Part shown: one piece after another, positions 1 through 8,751 of the stretch
Layout of the letters: each line of letters starts with the position of its first letter
Position numbering within the stretch: position 1 is the first letter of the stretch
From: Cesiribacter sp. SM1
GTDB lineage: Bacteria > Bacteroidota > Bacteroidia > Cytophagales > Cyclobacteriaceae
Direction: 5' to 3'
DNA length: 63,807 bases
Assembly (NCBI RefSeq): GCF_020178975.1
Contig: NZ_JAHXBU010000002.1
Coordinates: 1 to 63,807, forward strand
Notes under the pieces: generated by a model
What the model saw: the letters and a program-made list of their open reading frames with translations, nothing else
Told to the model about the DNA's origin: nothing
Databases searched by the model: none
Made by a program: the position numbers and the translations under genes

Positions 1-77
1 CCCCGGTGGATTTCTTCCACCATCTGGCGCATTGAAAGTTCATGCTCTTGCATGCGTAGCTGAAAAAGTTCTACCAT
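1..77 (-). CDS. 5' end of a probable insertion-sequence ORF (runs off the left edge)
   Basis: An open frame starts at an ATG at 75-77 and runs off the window on the minus strand. The 25 visible residues begin MVELFQLRMQEHELS. Just upstream of the start (80-119) lies an end-like sequence, GTCAACTTTTTTCAGGACA, that recurs at 12458 and inside an inverted pair at 34006-34073, so this is most likely a transposase or helper gene beginning inside an IS end. Too little is visible to name the family. Confidence 0.4.
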   Translation of the reverse strand, partial: MVELFQLRMQEHELSMRQMVEEIHR

Positions 78-119
78 AAGTTAACCATTTTTGTGGTCAA
101 CTTTTTTCAGGACAAGTCA
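62..119. repeat. IS-end-like repeat, copy 1
   Basis: An inverted pair of A/T runs (GAAAAAGTT ... AACTTTTTTC) around GTTAACC is followed by GGACAAGTCAC. Homologous sequence is found at 34018-34074 over its whole length, at 12458-12480 as a solo end, and more distantly at 5290-5315. It is interpreted as the terminal region of the IS whose ORF starts at 77. Confidence 0.5.
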
Positions 120-435
120 CCCTCTTATTTCGTCAGCGAAAAAAATTAGGCTATCCTAAAAAGTCTAATCATAACCTATCTTCCTTTTAGGAAGGAAATG
201 TGTTGAGGGGTGTCACCAGTATAGGCAGTATTTCCTGAAATGTTACTATTCTATTTCTATTACAGGCCTGGTTAGAACAGCTGCTGCCCCGGAACTTGCA
301 GGTAAATGTTTTTTCCCTTTATCAAGTGCAGTTAGTAGTTATAACTGAATAGAACACCTTACGTACTCTATATATTATTTAGTTTTTTTTATCTGCAGCT
401 GTTGGTACAGCATACAAACATTAACAGGCAGCCTA

Positions 436-1524
436 ATGGATTCTTCGACCGTTTCTTTAGACGATTTTGCTTCAATCGCCAATCACATAACTTTTATCTA
501 TGATATCGAAACTGACAGCTTTACCTACTTTAAAAGGCCAGTAAAGCATATATTAGAGGGAATTAGTAAGGATTACATACTTAGCCAACCACAGCAGCTA
601 ATATCTCTTGTTGATCAATCTGATAAGGAGTTCGTTCTTTTTTCGGTTGCCAGAATAGCAGAAAACGGAATTCCCATCGATATAGAATTTCGCCTGTTCA
701 TGCCTGACCAAACCAGAAAATGGGTGCGCATGCAGGCTCGTTTGTTGAAAAAGTATCTGCCGGAAAAGAAGCTTATAGCCGGTACGCTTGAAAACATAAC
801 CGACCGCAAAGAGTACGAGCTTGGCCTTTTCTCTATCAAGGAACAAAAAGATGTGGTACTGCAGATCTTAAGCCATGATTTGAGAGCTCCCATCAATACA
901 ATCACACTGGCATCACAGGTTCTGGAGCGGGAGCTGCACACGGAAGAAAATGAAAAGGCGCGTAAGGTGCTTGACATCATTAAAACTACATGCGCCAACT
1001 CCTTGCGCCTGATCGATGATGTGTTGAGAATTGAATACATAGAAAGCCAGGAGCTGGAAGTTAAGCGGGTAAGAACAGAGCTGGTGACTAGGCTCCAGAA
1101 TCAGATTTCAGTCTACGAACTGCTTCCTCACGAAGAAAAGAAGTTCATCCTGAAAACCAGTAAAGATGCCATTTATGCTTTTGTAGATCCGGCCAGATTT
1201 ACGCTTGTCACGGAGAATCTTCTTTCCAATGCCTATAAGTTTACTGATAGAAGGGGACGAATTGAAGTTACTTTAGCGGAAGAGGCGGACAAAGTGCTGC
1301 TATCAGTAGCTGATAATGGAATCGGCATACCGGAGATGATGAAGCCTCTTATTTTTGATAAGTTCACAAAAGCCCGCAGACCAGGTAACCAGGGGGAGAA
1401 ACCGGTAGGCTTAGGAATGAACATCGTTAAAACCATGGTTGATCAACTTCAGGGCCGAATCTGGTTCGAAAGCCAGGAAGGCAAAGGCTCTACTTTCTTT
1501 GTTGAGTTGCCTAAAGACCATTAA
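436..1524 (+). CDS. PAS-domain sensor histidine kinase
   Basis: A 362-aa soluble histidine kinase. Residues ~15-130 form a PAS fold with a C-cap (RLFMPDQTRKWVRMQAR, then GTLENITDRK). The dimerisation helix carries the phospho-accepting His near residue 146 in SHDLRAPIN. The ATPase domain follows: N box ENLLSNAYKF (~259), G1 box DNGIGIP (~292), F box FDKFTKA and G2 box GLGMNIVK (~324). There is no membrane segment, so it should sense a cytoplasmic signal. No response regulator is fused or in the same operon, but four stand-alone receiver proteins lie within 3.2 kb on the opposite strand and are the obvious candidates for its partners (inference). Confidence 0.92.
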   Translation: MDSSTVSLDDFASIANHITFIYDIETDSFTYFKRPVKHILEGISKDYILSQPQQLISLVDQSDKEFVLFSVARIAENGIPIDIEFRLFMPDQTRKWVRMQARLLKKYLPEKKLIAGTLENITDRKEYELGLFSIKEQKDVVLQILSHDLRAPINTITLASQVLERELHTEENEKARKVLDIIKTTCANSLRLIDDVLRIEYIESQELEVKRVRTELVTRLQNQISVYELLPHEEKKFILKTSKDAIYAFVDPARFTLVTENLLSNAYKFTDRRGRIEVTLAEEADKVLLSVADNGIGIPEMMKPLIFDKFTKARRPGNQGEKPVGLGMNIVKTMVDQLQGRIWFESQEGKGSTFFVELPKDH

Positions 1525-1603
1525 AGTTGTAATGGCCGGAAGTATCTTTGCCAAGATTTAGACACTTAAGATCCACAAAGTAAAGGGAGTATTGCAGCAC
1601 CTT

Positions 1604-1906
1604 ATGGATAGTATTGTTCCTTCTAACGTGAACCTGGAGAGGATGCACCGGATCATGCAGGTGAAATTCGGTGTGGATCTTTCTGAAGAGCAGCTAGGTA
1701 GACTCCTACAGGCGCAATCAGAAATTCTGAAAAGGGCATTGCAGAAAGAAGAAATTGATTTATCTGCCTTAGATTTATTAATTGATTCTGTTTCTGAACA
1801 GATTACCGGCATGCGCTATCATACTGATAAAAGCACTTCCTATTATAAGGAGCACTATCAAAAAAAGTTAAGCGAGAATAAAATTGCATTCTTCAGTAGG
1901 ATATGA
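1604..1906 (+). CDS. small hypothetical protein downstream of the kinase
   Basis: A 100-aa, charged, mostly helical protein starting MDSIVPSNVNLERMH. The ATG at 1604 is preferred; an in-frame TTG at 1592 would add four residues and sits closer to the purine run AAAGGGAG. It lies 79 bp after the kinase in the same direction. No domain is recognised. The pattern FGVDLSEEQLGRLLQAQ suggests a helical phosphotransfer or adaptor-like fold, but no conserved His context is visible, so no function is assigned. Confidence 0.6.
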   Translation: MDSIVPSNVNLERMHRIMQVKFGVDLSEEQLGRLLQAQSEILKRALQKEEIDLSALDLLIDSVSEQITGMRYHTDKSTSYYKEHYQKKLSENKIAFFSRI

Positions 1907-1919
1907 TCTGGACTCTCTG

Positions 1920-2339
1920 CTAGATTTTCCTGATCAGGTTGTCGATGTCCAGCTGGCGTAAAGGTTTTTCCAACACTTCAACTACTTCATAGCCTTTTGA
2001 CAGTTGGACCTCTTTATCTGTTTTGTGCGAGGTAACTACTACAAAATTGGTGTTGGACAGGTTTATATGGCCCTTCTTGTTTAATTCCCGCAAAAGATAG
2101 AGCATTTCATAGCCGCCTAAACCAGGCATATCAATATCTACAAAGATCAGATCCCGCGAATTGTTCTCCCCTTGAGGAGTCTGGCCATATCTGGCTTTTA
2201 GAAACTGAAAAGCTTTTACGCTATCGGAAAACACAAGTACCTCATCGGCCAGTCCCATATGCTCTAAAAGGCGTTTGGAGACCATACCTATGATTTCATC
2301 ATCATCAATAAATATTATGTTCTTAATCTTAGTCCCCAT
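1920..2339 (-). CDS. single-domain response regulator receiver (CheY-like)
   Basis: 139 aa from the ATG at 2337-2339; an upstream alternative would add 14 poorly conserved residues. This is a complete receiver fold with no output domain: acidic pocket FIDDDE, phospho-acceptor Asp in LIFVDIDMPGLGG, switch Ser in VVTSHK and the invariant Lys in VLEKPL. It converges on the kinase and the small gene at 1604. It is one of four receiver paralogues here and probably acts in a phosphorelay or by protein-protein contact. Confidence 0.88.
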   Translation of the reverse strand: MGTKIKNIIFIDDDEIIGMVSKRLLEHMGLADEVLVFSDSVKAFQFLKARYGQTPQGENNSRDLIFVDIDMPGLGGYEMLYLLRELNKKGHINLSNTNFVVVTSHKTDKEVQLSKGYEVVEVLEKPLRQLDIDNLIRKI

Positions 2340-2494
2340 AGAAGTCATTGAAGAAAATCTCTGATAAGTTGGCTCCTCCACACTCCCCTTGTATTATCAA
2401 GCGGATTTCAGGTGACGTTGTTCATATAAAGAAGTACTTCCTGTTGAACGTGCTGCCTAAAGGCAATGCATCTTTAAACCATCAGGTTCTGCTT

Positions 2495-2920
2495 TTACTT
2501 TAGTGCCCCTACCTCTGACAGGATTTCGCGCACCTTCTCCTCTGTCAGTGGCTTGGAAAGGTAGGCGTACAATTTTTCTTTATGAAAGGTAGCTCTTCTC
2601 TGATCAAGTGGATTCAAGGAAGCGGAAAGCATAATGATCCGGAATCTGCTTCTATCAATGTCTTTAAGCTTATGGAGCTCTTCCAACAATTCAAAGCCGT
2701 TCATTAAAGGCATTTTGATATCTACAAAGATCAGATCTGGCTGGCCATGCTTTGGCAGGGATGTGCTGGAGTAGTGGGTAGCAATGTAATCTAAGGCTTC
2801 CTCTGCACTCTGCAAAGCCTTAACTTCTTTTGCGATACATAATTCCTCTACTAAGGTGGTATTGAGGAACGAGCAGATGATATCGTCATCCACGAATAAA
2901 ATCCTATCAATCTTTACCAT
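2495..2920 (-). CDS. single-domain response regulator receiver (CheY-like)
   Basis: A 141-aa stand-alone receiver. Acidic pocket FVDDDI, phospho-acceptor Asp in LIFVDIKMPLMNG, switch Ser in MLSASLN and Lys in YLSKPL are all present. There is no DNA-binding domain. It is transcribed toward the receiver at 1920 and separated from it by ~155 bp. A terminator-like hairpin at 2984-3021 separates it from the exported protein upstream, so it probably has its own promoter. Confidence 0.88.
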   Translation of the reverse strand: MVKIDRILFVDDDIICSFLNTTLVEELCIAKEVKALQSAEEALDYIATHYSSTSLPKHGQPDLIFVDIKMPLMNGFELLEELHKLKDIDRSRFRIIMLSASLNPLDQRRATFHKEKLYAYLSKPLTEEKVREILSEVGALK

Positions 2921-2983
2921 TAGTAAATGGTTTATGGTTTCGATAATCTGTTTTTCTGTTACCTGCCGGAAAGAAATAGCAGA

Positions 2984-3021
2984 GGAAAAAAGAAGCGAAG
3001 CACCTGGGAAGCGCTTCGCTT
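2984..3021 (-). terminator. rho-independent terminator-like hairpin
   Basis: A 9-bp perfect stem, AAGCGAAGC (2993-3001) paired with GCTTCGCTT (3013-3021), reads on the minus strand into CTTTTTTCC. It lies ~100 bp past the stop of the exported protein gene at 3118-3522 and should end that transcript. Confidence 0.65.
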
Positions 3022-3117
3022 ATAGATGAAAAGTGAATTCTAGATATATGGGACCTGAAAAAATGGGATTGTGCGTCCCCAGGCATTTTCATCCTATAGA
3101 CAGAGTGCAGGAACCTC

Positions 3118-3522
3118 TTATTCTTCCTGCTTAGTGGCAGCAGCTTCATTTTTTGAAGCAACATTTCCCTTCTCGTCAAAGAAAACAACAAGCGTAGGCT
3201 CTGTAGCAGCGGCATCACCTGCAAAAGCTACTTCGTACTGAACCGCTGCTGCTTGTGAGCCTTCTTGAGGTTGTACTTCAGTGATTGATACTATTTTCAG
3301 TGCTTTGAACTCATCGCCTTTGAGGTTTTGCTGAACAGCTGCAGGCAGCTCTTCTACTTTCAGGGTACGGCGGCCTGCCTCCTCTGGCTTATTGGACATT
3401 TTATCTACAGTAATTGACTGTTCAGTGGCTGCTGCTGTTTCTTCAGTTTGAGGAGCAGTTTGAGCGAATGTTACACCCATTCCAAAAGCAAGTGCTACAA
3501 AAGTTAAAAAGGTCTTCTTCAT
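3118..3522 (-). CDS. small exported PepSY-like protein
   Basis: 134 aa from the ATG at 3520-3522, with a clear signal peptide (MKKTFLTFVALAFGMGVTFAQ) ending at a Gln. After an acidic linker the rest follows the pattern of PepSY-like (DUF2874-type) periplasmic domains: LPAAVQQNLKG, then a VQYEVAF strand and a VVFFDEKGN strand. The C-terminus is rich in Ala, Lys and Glu. It sits alone between receiver genes and is followed by a strong terminator. Its function in this signalling cluster is unknown; the PepSY-like assignment rests on pattern only. Confidence 0.65.
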   Translation of the reverse strand: MKKTFLTFVALAFGMGVTFAQTAPQTEETAAATEQSITVDKMSNKPEEAGRRTLKVEELPAAVQQNLKGDEFKALKIVSITEVQPQEGSQAAAVQYEVAFAGDAAATEPTLVVFFDEKGNVASKNEAAATKQEE

Positions 3523-3732
3523 GTTATTCTTTCTACGGTTTAAAAAATATTCTGGAAGAACAATAGGAAAAGACCATGCCAAAATAGAGCCTCATTTCAT
3601 AACAAGCATAGACACAGTGTCTTAGCTATTTTTTTGGGATTGAAGCCTCTTTTGCTTTTTGTAGAATGCCTCAACAGCTTGTAGAGCGATTCAGCTAAAA
3701 AGTGTGGAATCGGGCTTTCCCCTGGGACTAAA

Positions 3733-4161
3733 CTACAGGTGGGGATATCGCTGATGGAATCGTTTTACCACATCAATCACCTTGTCAGGATTCAGGGGTT
3801 TGTTCAGGTACCCTTGCACATTGTAACTTTTAGCCTTTTCCCTGTCTCTGGTGTGCAAAGAAGAAGTGAGAAGTACAATAAATAGATTTTCTCTGTCTAC
3901 TGCCGGTTCCTCTTCCAACTGTTCTAAAATCTCAAAGGCGTTGAAAAAAGGCATGTTTAAATCCAAAAATATGATTGCTGGACAGGCATCCACTCCAGCC
4001 CCTTTGTCACCACATTTTTCTTTTAGGTAATTCAGCGCTTGCTGTTCATCATCCAAACAGGTAATGCCTTCTGATATTTGTAGTTCTTCTATTATGGACC
4101 TGTTAATAAAACAGGTAATATCATCGTCGTCAATGAATAAAATGTTCTTGATCTTTTTCAT
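3733..4161 (-). CDS. single-domain response regulator receiver (CheY-like)
   Basis: A 142-aa stand-alone receiver with acidic pocket FIDDDDITC, phospho-acceptor Asp in IIFLDLNMPFFNA, switch residues LLTSSLHT and Lys in YLNKPLN. Residues after the KP motif form only the last helix. It lies 53 bp downstream of the receiver at 4215 in the same orientation, so the two are probably co-transcribed. It is closest in pattern to that neighbour (shared TSS/TTS switch and NKP/VKP), suggesting local duplication. Confidence 0.88.
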   Translation of the reverse strand: MKKIKNILFIDDDDITCFINRSIIEELQISEGITCLDDEQQALNYLKEKCGDKGAGVDACPAIIFLDLNMPFFNAFEILEQLEEEPAVDRENLFIVLLTSSLHTRDREKAKSYNVQGYLNKPLNPDKVIDVVKRFHQRYPHL

Positions 4162-4214
4162 GCTGTTAGATTAAAAAATAGGCGTTGACCTTTCAGCACA
4201 ATAAATCGCCTAGG

Positions 4215-4754
4215 CTATGCCTCATTTCTCTTGTTGTGCTCTTTAGAAGCTTCAGCTTTAGGCCTTTCCAATGGAATCCGATTTTTAAAGCCAGTATTTG
4301 CCGCTATACCTTGCTTAACCGACACCTTATCAGATTGCAAAGACAAGAACTGATTTACCAAAGCAGATACTTTAGTTTCGGTCAACGGTTTGACTAAGTA
4401 ACTGTAAACCTTGTGTCTACTAGCCAACTCCATATCTAAGGGATGCATAGAAGTAGTTAGCATGATTACCCTTTCTTCCGCCAGTGCATTGCAGCTATGC
4501 ATCTTTTTTAACTGATCCAGAAATTCAAAGCCATTGAGCCCAGGCATGTTGATGTCCAAAAAAATAAGATCAGGGCAAAGAGTAGTTTCACCTGACTGGG
4601 CAGAGCAGGCTTTTTCCAAATAATCCAAAGCAGCTTCTGAATCATAGATACATTCCACCTTTTCAGCCACTTGTAAATCATCGATAAGCACCTTGTTGAG
4701 GTAGCTACAGATCTCATCATCATCTATTAGTAAAATTGTCCCGAGCTTCTTCAT
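4215..4754 (-). CDS. response regulator receiver with a basic C-terminal tail
   Basis: 179 aa. The receiver fold occupies residues ~1-135: LIDDDEICSYLN, phospho-acceptor in LIFLDINMPGLNG, MLTTSMHP and YLVKPLT. It is followed by ~40 residues of low-complexity basic tail (ERPKAEASKEHNKRNEA) that resembles no output domain. It heads the pair with the receiver at 3733. The tail could be a protein- or nucleic-acid-contact region, or simply drift; no function is assigned. Confidence 0.85.
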   Translation of the reverse strand: MKKLGTILLIDDDEICSYLNKVLIDDLQVAEKVECIYDSEAALDYLEKACSAQSGETTLCPDLIFLDINMPGLNGFEFLDQLKKMHSCNALAEERVIMLTTSMHPLDMELASRHKVYSYLVKPLTETKVSALVNQFLSLQSDKVSVKQGIAANTGFKNRIPLERPKAEASKEHNKRNEA

Positions 4755-4996
4755 TAATTCTACACCTGCTTGAAATCCCTCTCTAAATCATCTCTTTAGA
4801 TTCAGTTACTGCTTATACGAAGCTTTAATTTCTAGGTGACAATAATGATAGATGATAGTCTAAAAATGCAATTCCGTAGTGGAAACTTTCTCTTTGTTGA
4901 TGGATAGGATAAGAACAGACAAAACATCTTAAACAACTGTTCCTGGAAAATTACGTATTGAGGCTTTGTAAGGTAATTAACTACTCCTCCTCAATC

Positions 4997-5032
4997 AAAA
5001 ACCAGGCTACTCTGTCATGCGGCCTGGTTTTT
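4997..5032. terminator. bidirectional terminator-like hairpin
   Basis: CCAGGC (5002-5007) pairs with GCCTGG (5022-5027), flanked by AAAA on the left and TTTTT on the right, giving a stem with T-runs on both strands. It could terminate transcription from either side of this gene-free interval. Confidence 0.6.
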
Positions 5033-5250
5033 ATGTTTATCTGGATTAGAATATATTTTAAAGAATTAGCATGCGTTCAGCAGCTGCCTAATAACGTTGG
5101 AAAGCTTAAAAGGCTGTAAAAAATCTTTTGCTTCAACTCAACGTGCACTCTACGTGAGGATTGTTCCTCTATGGAACTCTACCTCCACATTCTTCTCCAT
5201 TTTCAAAGTCGCCATCGCCTTGCATATTCCATTCAGTCTTCCCTAAATAG

Positions 5251-5280
5251 ATTACACTCAAACATTCGTTTAAGTGTAAT
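5251..5280. repeat. 30-bp palindrome, copy 1
   Basis: Arms ATTACACT and AGTGTAAT are perfect inverse complements around the core AAACATTCGTTT. A near-identical 30-bp palindrome is at 21164-21193. The loop is as conserved as the arms, which suggests a protein-binding site (TetR-type operator or recombination site) rather than just an RNA hairpin. Confidence 0.6.
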
Positions 5281-5289
5281 TAGTAATTA

Positions 5290-5315
5290 GTGACCCGTTC
5301 TAAAAAGTGTTGACC
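5290..5315. repeat. degenerate IS-end-like sequence
   Basis: Read on the minus strand, GGTCAACACTTTTTAGAACG followed by GGTCAC resembles the IS end at 95-119 (GGTCAACTTTTTTCAGGACA, then AGTCAC). It is probably an old solo IS end. Confidence 0.35.
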
Positions 5316-5600
5316 GTTTGTTGCAAATACTGATATAAGTTGACCATCATAATTTAGTCCTCATTTTCACTGACCACATCTGATGATGAAGTTTGTAAAA
5401 TATAAGGAACGTCCTTTACCGTTGTAGAGTCTGCCAGGGCAGAAAAGGGCATTGTGGCTACTAGTGTTGGTCATTAACCTTCTAATCTAAAAGCAAAGAT
5501 TGTCCATTATTTATCTCATCCTAATTCAGCCTATTTGATCTTTCAGTCCTTATCGATGTTCCTGCTGTACGATCGTTTCTTTTTATGTGATGAAGGGGCT

Positions 5601-6668
5601 TCAGGGAATCAAGCGGTCTTTACGCAGTTGTTTGAATAGATCGAAAAACGACTCTTCCGTTTGCTGATAGATGTTGAAGCCTAACTTGCGGCTCTTGGAC
5701 ATGTCAGTCATGACCTCAATCGGTCGCCCTAGATCCAGATCAGTGTGCCAGGGTGATGCCAATCGATTCAGATCTGGTTCTGCCAAGCTGTACCGCTCTG
5801 CAATCTCACGCCACACGGTACCATCCTGGGCCATTTGATCCTCCAGGGGATGAATGATACCATCAAAGCCAACAGGTGCCACACCGAACCAACCAGCCAG
5901 GCGCTTCCACAGCCATTTCCAGCGAAAGTATTCTCCATTCACTACATTGAATGCTTCATTATGGGCTGCTTGCGTAGTGACTGCCCATATTAGGTGTTTT
6001 GCAAGCACCCGGGCATCAGTCACATCCGAAAGGCCGTTCCATTGCGCTTCTGATCCAGGAAATCGGAATGGGCGATTCGTTTCTTTGCAAATAGTGGCGT
6101 AGACGGCTAAAGTTGTGCCTAGATTCATCTGGTTGCCTACCGCCTTTCCAATAACTGTGTGCGGACGGTGAATGCTCCAGGTGAAGCCATCACGGGCAGC
6201 AGCGGCATACACTTCATCTTCCTGCGCATAATAAAAGTTCTCTATATCCAGCCGGGGCTGCTCCTCGCGCAAGGGTGTTTCAGGCAAAAATCCTTCTTTT
6301 GCATAGGCTTCAAAAGGCCCCAGGTAATGCTTAAGTCCAGTTACAAGGGCCATGTGCTGCACCGAATGTTTTGGTGCCAAGGCATCCAGCAGATTACGAA
6401 CCATCGCTGCATTCACCCTGATGTTTTCTGCCTCAGTTTCCATGCGCGTCCAACTTGTAAAAAACACGTGCGTGGGCGCAACATCGGCAAGGGCGGCTGA
6501 CAGGCTTTCAGGGCTAAGAAGATCTGCTGCAACTGGGCGTAAACCTTCTATGAGTACGTTAGGATTTCGAGCCAGGCCAAAGGTAGTCCACCCCTGCTTT
6601 ACCAGTTCCTCTGCTAGGTTGCTACCCGTGATCCCGCTTACACCCACCACTAAGGCTATTCTGTTCAT
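5601..6668 (-). CDS. SDR-family reductase, PRISE-like (progesterone 5-beta-reductase/iridoid synthase-like)
   Basis: 355 aa from the ATG at 6666-6668; a start at 6695 is possible but precedes the Rossmann strand by an unconserved tail. The N-terminus is an NADP-binding Rossmann motif, VVGVSGITGSNLAEEL. VTGLKHYLGPFE, then ENFYYAQED and WSIHRPHTVIG, are hallmarks of the PRISE group of extended SDRs, where Tyr of YYAQ replaces the usual YxxxK and Lys of GLKHY takes part. These enzymes reduce activated C=C bonds of enones. It lies 73 bp downstream of the HxlR regulator in the same direction and is likely its target. Confidence 0.85.
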   Translation of the reverse strand: MNRIALVVGVSGITGSNLAEELVKQGWTTFGLARNPNVLIEGLRPVAADLLSPESLSAALADVAPTHVFFTSWTRMETEAENIRVNAAMVRNLLDALAPKHSVQHMALVTGLKHYLGPFEAYAKEGFLPETPLREEQPRLDIENFYYAQEDEVYAAAARDGFTWSIHRPHTVIGKAVGNQMNLGTTLAVYATICKETNRPFRFPGSEAQWNGLSDVTDARVLAKHLIWAVTTQAAHNEAFNVVNGEYFRWKWLWKRLAGWFGVAPVGFDGIIHPLEDQMAQDGTVWREIAERYSLAEPDLNRLASPWHTDLDLGRPIEVMTDMSKSRKLGFNIYQQTEESFFDLFKQLRKDRLIP

Positions 6669-6741
6669 GATGCTTTTCCCGCTTTTAAAATTCATCTAAA
6701 GCTTATAGTACGACTTTTAGCTCCAGGGGGCTATCAGCAAA

Positions 6742-7092
6742 TCATTCTTTATCAAAGATTCTCTTCCGGTGGTTCAACCCCCAATGCTTCAAAGAATCTA
6801 TAATGGGAGTTAAGGTATGAGCATAGGGTTCGGGTTTATACAGGATCTTCACCGGGTAATCATCTACGATCACTCGCTTGATGAGTTGGTGCTGCTCCAG
6901 GTCCTTGAGTTCCTTGGCCAGCACCTTTGGGGTAATCCCGGGGATACTCTCCTGTATATCGGTGAACCGCTCATTGCCCGTCATGACAGAGATAATGATA
7001 GGCAGCTTCCACTTGCCATTAATTACGTCGATCGCATCCCGCACCGGCTTTACCGTGTCAAGGCAGGATAGATATCCCATTTTATTAGCCAT
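6742..7092 (-). CDS. HxlR-family winged-helix transcriptional regulator
   Basis: 116 aa. The classic HxlR signature is present: DVINGKWKLPIIISVM (first helix and recognition wing), GITPKVLAKELKDLEQH and the C-terminal LTPIIDSLKHWG. Cys10 lies in the usual position of the redox- or electrophile-sensing Cys of HxlR proteins such as HypR and YodB (family knowledge). The gene diverges from the FMN-monooxygenase gene. A perfect 8-2-8 dyad (7116-7133) and an extra half-site (7143-7150) in the shared upstream region are likely operator sites. Confidence 0.9.
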   Translation of the reverse strand: MANKMGYLSCLDTVKPVRDAIDVINGKWKLPIIISVMTGNERFTDIQESIPGITPKVLAKELKDLEQHQLIKRVIVDDYPVKILYKPEPYAHTLTPIIDSLKHWGLNHRKRIFDKE

Positions 7093-7115
7093 AGATCTAT
7101 CTATAGAGGTATTTC

Positions 7116-7150
7116 ACTTTCCTTTAGGAAAGTACTATACAAAGGAAAGT
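7116..7150. promoter_or_regulatory. candidate HxlR operator: dyad plus extra half-site
   Basis: ACTTTCCTTTAGGAAAGT (7116-7133) has perfect 8-bp arms; a third AGGAAAGT half-site is at 7143-7150. A TAAATTTG sequence at 7160-7167 matches the Bacteroidota -7 element TAnnTTTG, though no clear -33 TTG accompanies it. The placement between divergent hxlR and monooxygenase genes supports a role in both promoters. Confidence 0.5.
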
Positions 7151-7372
7151 AATAATTCGTAAATTTGCAATAGCTGATGAAGATAGACTATCAACAAGAG
7201 GGAACGTTGCTCTTGTAGCTCTTCAAGAACAAAGGGAGATGCTACAACGAATCTGGATACAGATCATAGTGGCTGCTTAACTCATGTGTAATAGATATAT
7301 TTTAAAATTTAAGGCATGGACTCATCTAGAGAAATAATAAAAAACAAAAACAACGCTAAGGCAGGTAAACAA

Positions 7373-8719
7373 ATGCTCATCGGTTTGCACCTGGGAAACG
7401 GATATGGCTCTCAACCGGGAGCCTGGCGCATGCCGGGAGTTGATCCTAAAAATTATACAAGTTTTGATGCGCGAGTCAAACAGGCTCAAGCAGCAGAGCG
7501 TGGTAAGTTTCAGTTTATATTTTTGCCGGATGGCCCTGGCGCTATGCTAACTGATCTGGAAACTGAATCGCCTAGTTTTAATCTTGATGTGATGCTTACC
7601 CTTGCCGCTGTCGCACGCGAAACCAAGCGCATTGGGTTAGTCGCCACGGGTTCTACCACATTTAACGAGCCTTTCAACCTTGCAAGACAGTTCAAGGCGC
7701 TCGATGTCATGAGCCATGGCCGTGCGGGTTGGAACGCAGTTACATCAAGTGGGGAGGATGTCGCAGCAAACTACGGAAGAAGAATTCCGTCCAGCGAGGA
7801 ACGCTATGGACGTGCACATGAGACAGTCCAGCTCATCCAAGAACTTTGGGGCAGTTGGGGGAAAGAAGCTTGGGTGCATAACCAGGAGAGCGGGCAGTTT
7901 GCAAAGAAAGAGCAGGTCGTTCCCATCAATTACAAAGGCAAGTTTGTGGGCTCACGGGGTCCGCTCTACATTCCTCCATCGGAACAAGGCCAACCCATTA
8001 TCTTTCACGCAGGAGGTAGCCCAAATGCGCATGAGTTGGCCGGTCGCTTCGCCAATGTAGTAATTGGAGCGGCATTTACCATTGAAGATGCACGCGCTCA
8101 ACGAAATGCATTCAGAGAGGCGGCAAAGCGTTACGGTCGTAACCCCGACGAGATCAAGTATATTCCCGGCCTTATGACCACAATTGCCAAGGAAAGACGC
8201 ACGGCACTGGATCGCAGAATCAAACTCACTGAAGGCCTCATCCCTCAACGAGCAGCGTATCTTCAACAAATGCTCGGCATACCGCTTGACCTTAGCCGCT
8301 TAAACGAACCGCTTTCAAAAGAACAACTGGACGCAGCGCGCCCATCGCCATATGACCCTCGTTCCCGCCATGCCCTGAAGGTCGCAAAAGAAGGGTGGAG
8401 CCTGCGCAATATAATCGCTCATGGTGTGATTGATTATCATCCCGTGATTGTGGGACCGGGTATTGAGGCCGCCGATCATATGCAAGCGTGGTTTGAGGCA
8501 GGTGCCGCCGATGGATTCTGGATTTCCCCCGACATTAACGAAGATGGCATCGATGCCTTTGTGGATGAAGTAGTTCCAATCCTGCAAGAACGTGGGCTCT
8601 TCCATCAAGAGTATGAAGGCAAGACTTTACGCGAAAATCTTGGTGCTCCTGATCAGTATGGTGTTGACTCTCGTGTTTCCACACGGCGCAATGAGACCCC
8701 AGAAATAAGTAATAATTAA
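7373..8719 (+). CDS. NtaA/DmoA-family FMN-dependent monooxygenase
   Basis: 448 aa from the ATG at 7373; an upstream ATG at 7316 adds 19 Lys/Asn-rich residues. It belongs to the luciferase-like flavin monooxygenases of the nitrilotriacetate/dimethylsulfide/desulfurisation type: FIFLPDGPGAM, RTKRIGLVATGSTTFNEPF-type barrel strand, SHGRAGWNAVTS, ERYGRAHE and GSRGPLYIPPSEQGQP, then FHAGGSPNAHELAGRFA. It would use reduced FMN from a partner reductase to oxidise an organic substrate; the substrate cannot be read from the sequence. It opens a plus-strand run with three dinucleotide-binding proteins and a second luciferase-like enzyme. Confidence 0.9.
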   Translation: MLIGLHLGNGYGSQPGAWRMPGVDPKNYTSFDARVKQAQAAERGKFQFIFLPDGPGAMLTDLETESPSFNLDVMLTLAAVARETKRIGLVATGSTTFNEPFNLARQFKALDVMSHGRAGWNAVTSSGEDVAANYGRRIPSSEERYGRAHETVQLIQELWGSWGKEAWVHNQESGQFAKKEQVVPINYKGKFVGSRGPLYIPPSEQGQPIIFHAGGSPNAHELAGRFANVVIGAAFTIEDARAQRNAFREAAKRYGRNPDEIKYIPGLMTTIAKERRTALDRRIKLTEGLIPQRAAYLQQMLGIPLDLSRLNEPLSKEQLDAARPSPYDPRSRHALKVAKEGWSLRNIIAHGVIDYHPVIVGPGIEAADHMQAWFEAGAADGFWISPDINEDGIDAFVDEVVPILQERGLFHQEYEGKTLRENLGAPDQYGVDSRVSTRRNETPEISNN

Positions 8720-8751
8720 CCTTCAATAGATTATACTAAAATAGATAAAAT

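Larger units (their letters stand above)
4755..5600. other. 846-bp gene-free interval
   Basis: No convincing coding sequence. It holds a terminator-like hairpin (4997-5032), a 30-bp palindrome repeated at 21164 (5251-5280) and a degenerate IS-end-like sequence (5290-5315). The rest is AT-rich and featureless to my reading. Confidence 0.7.
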
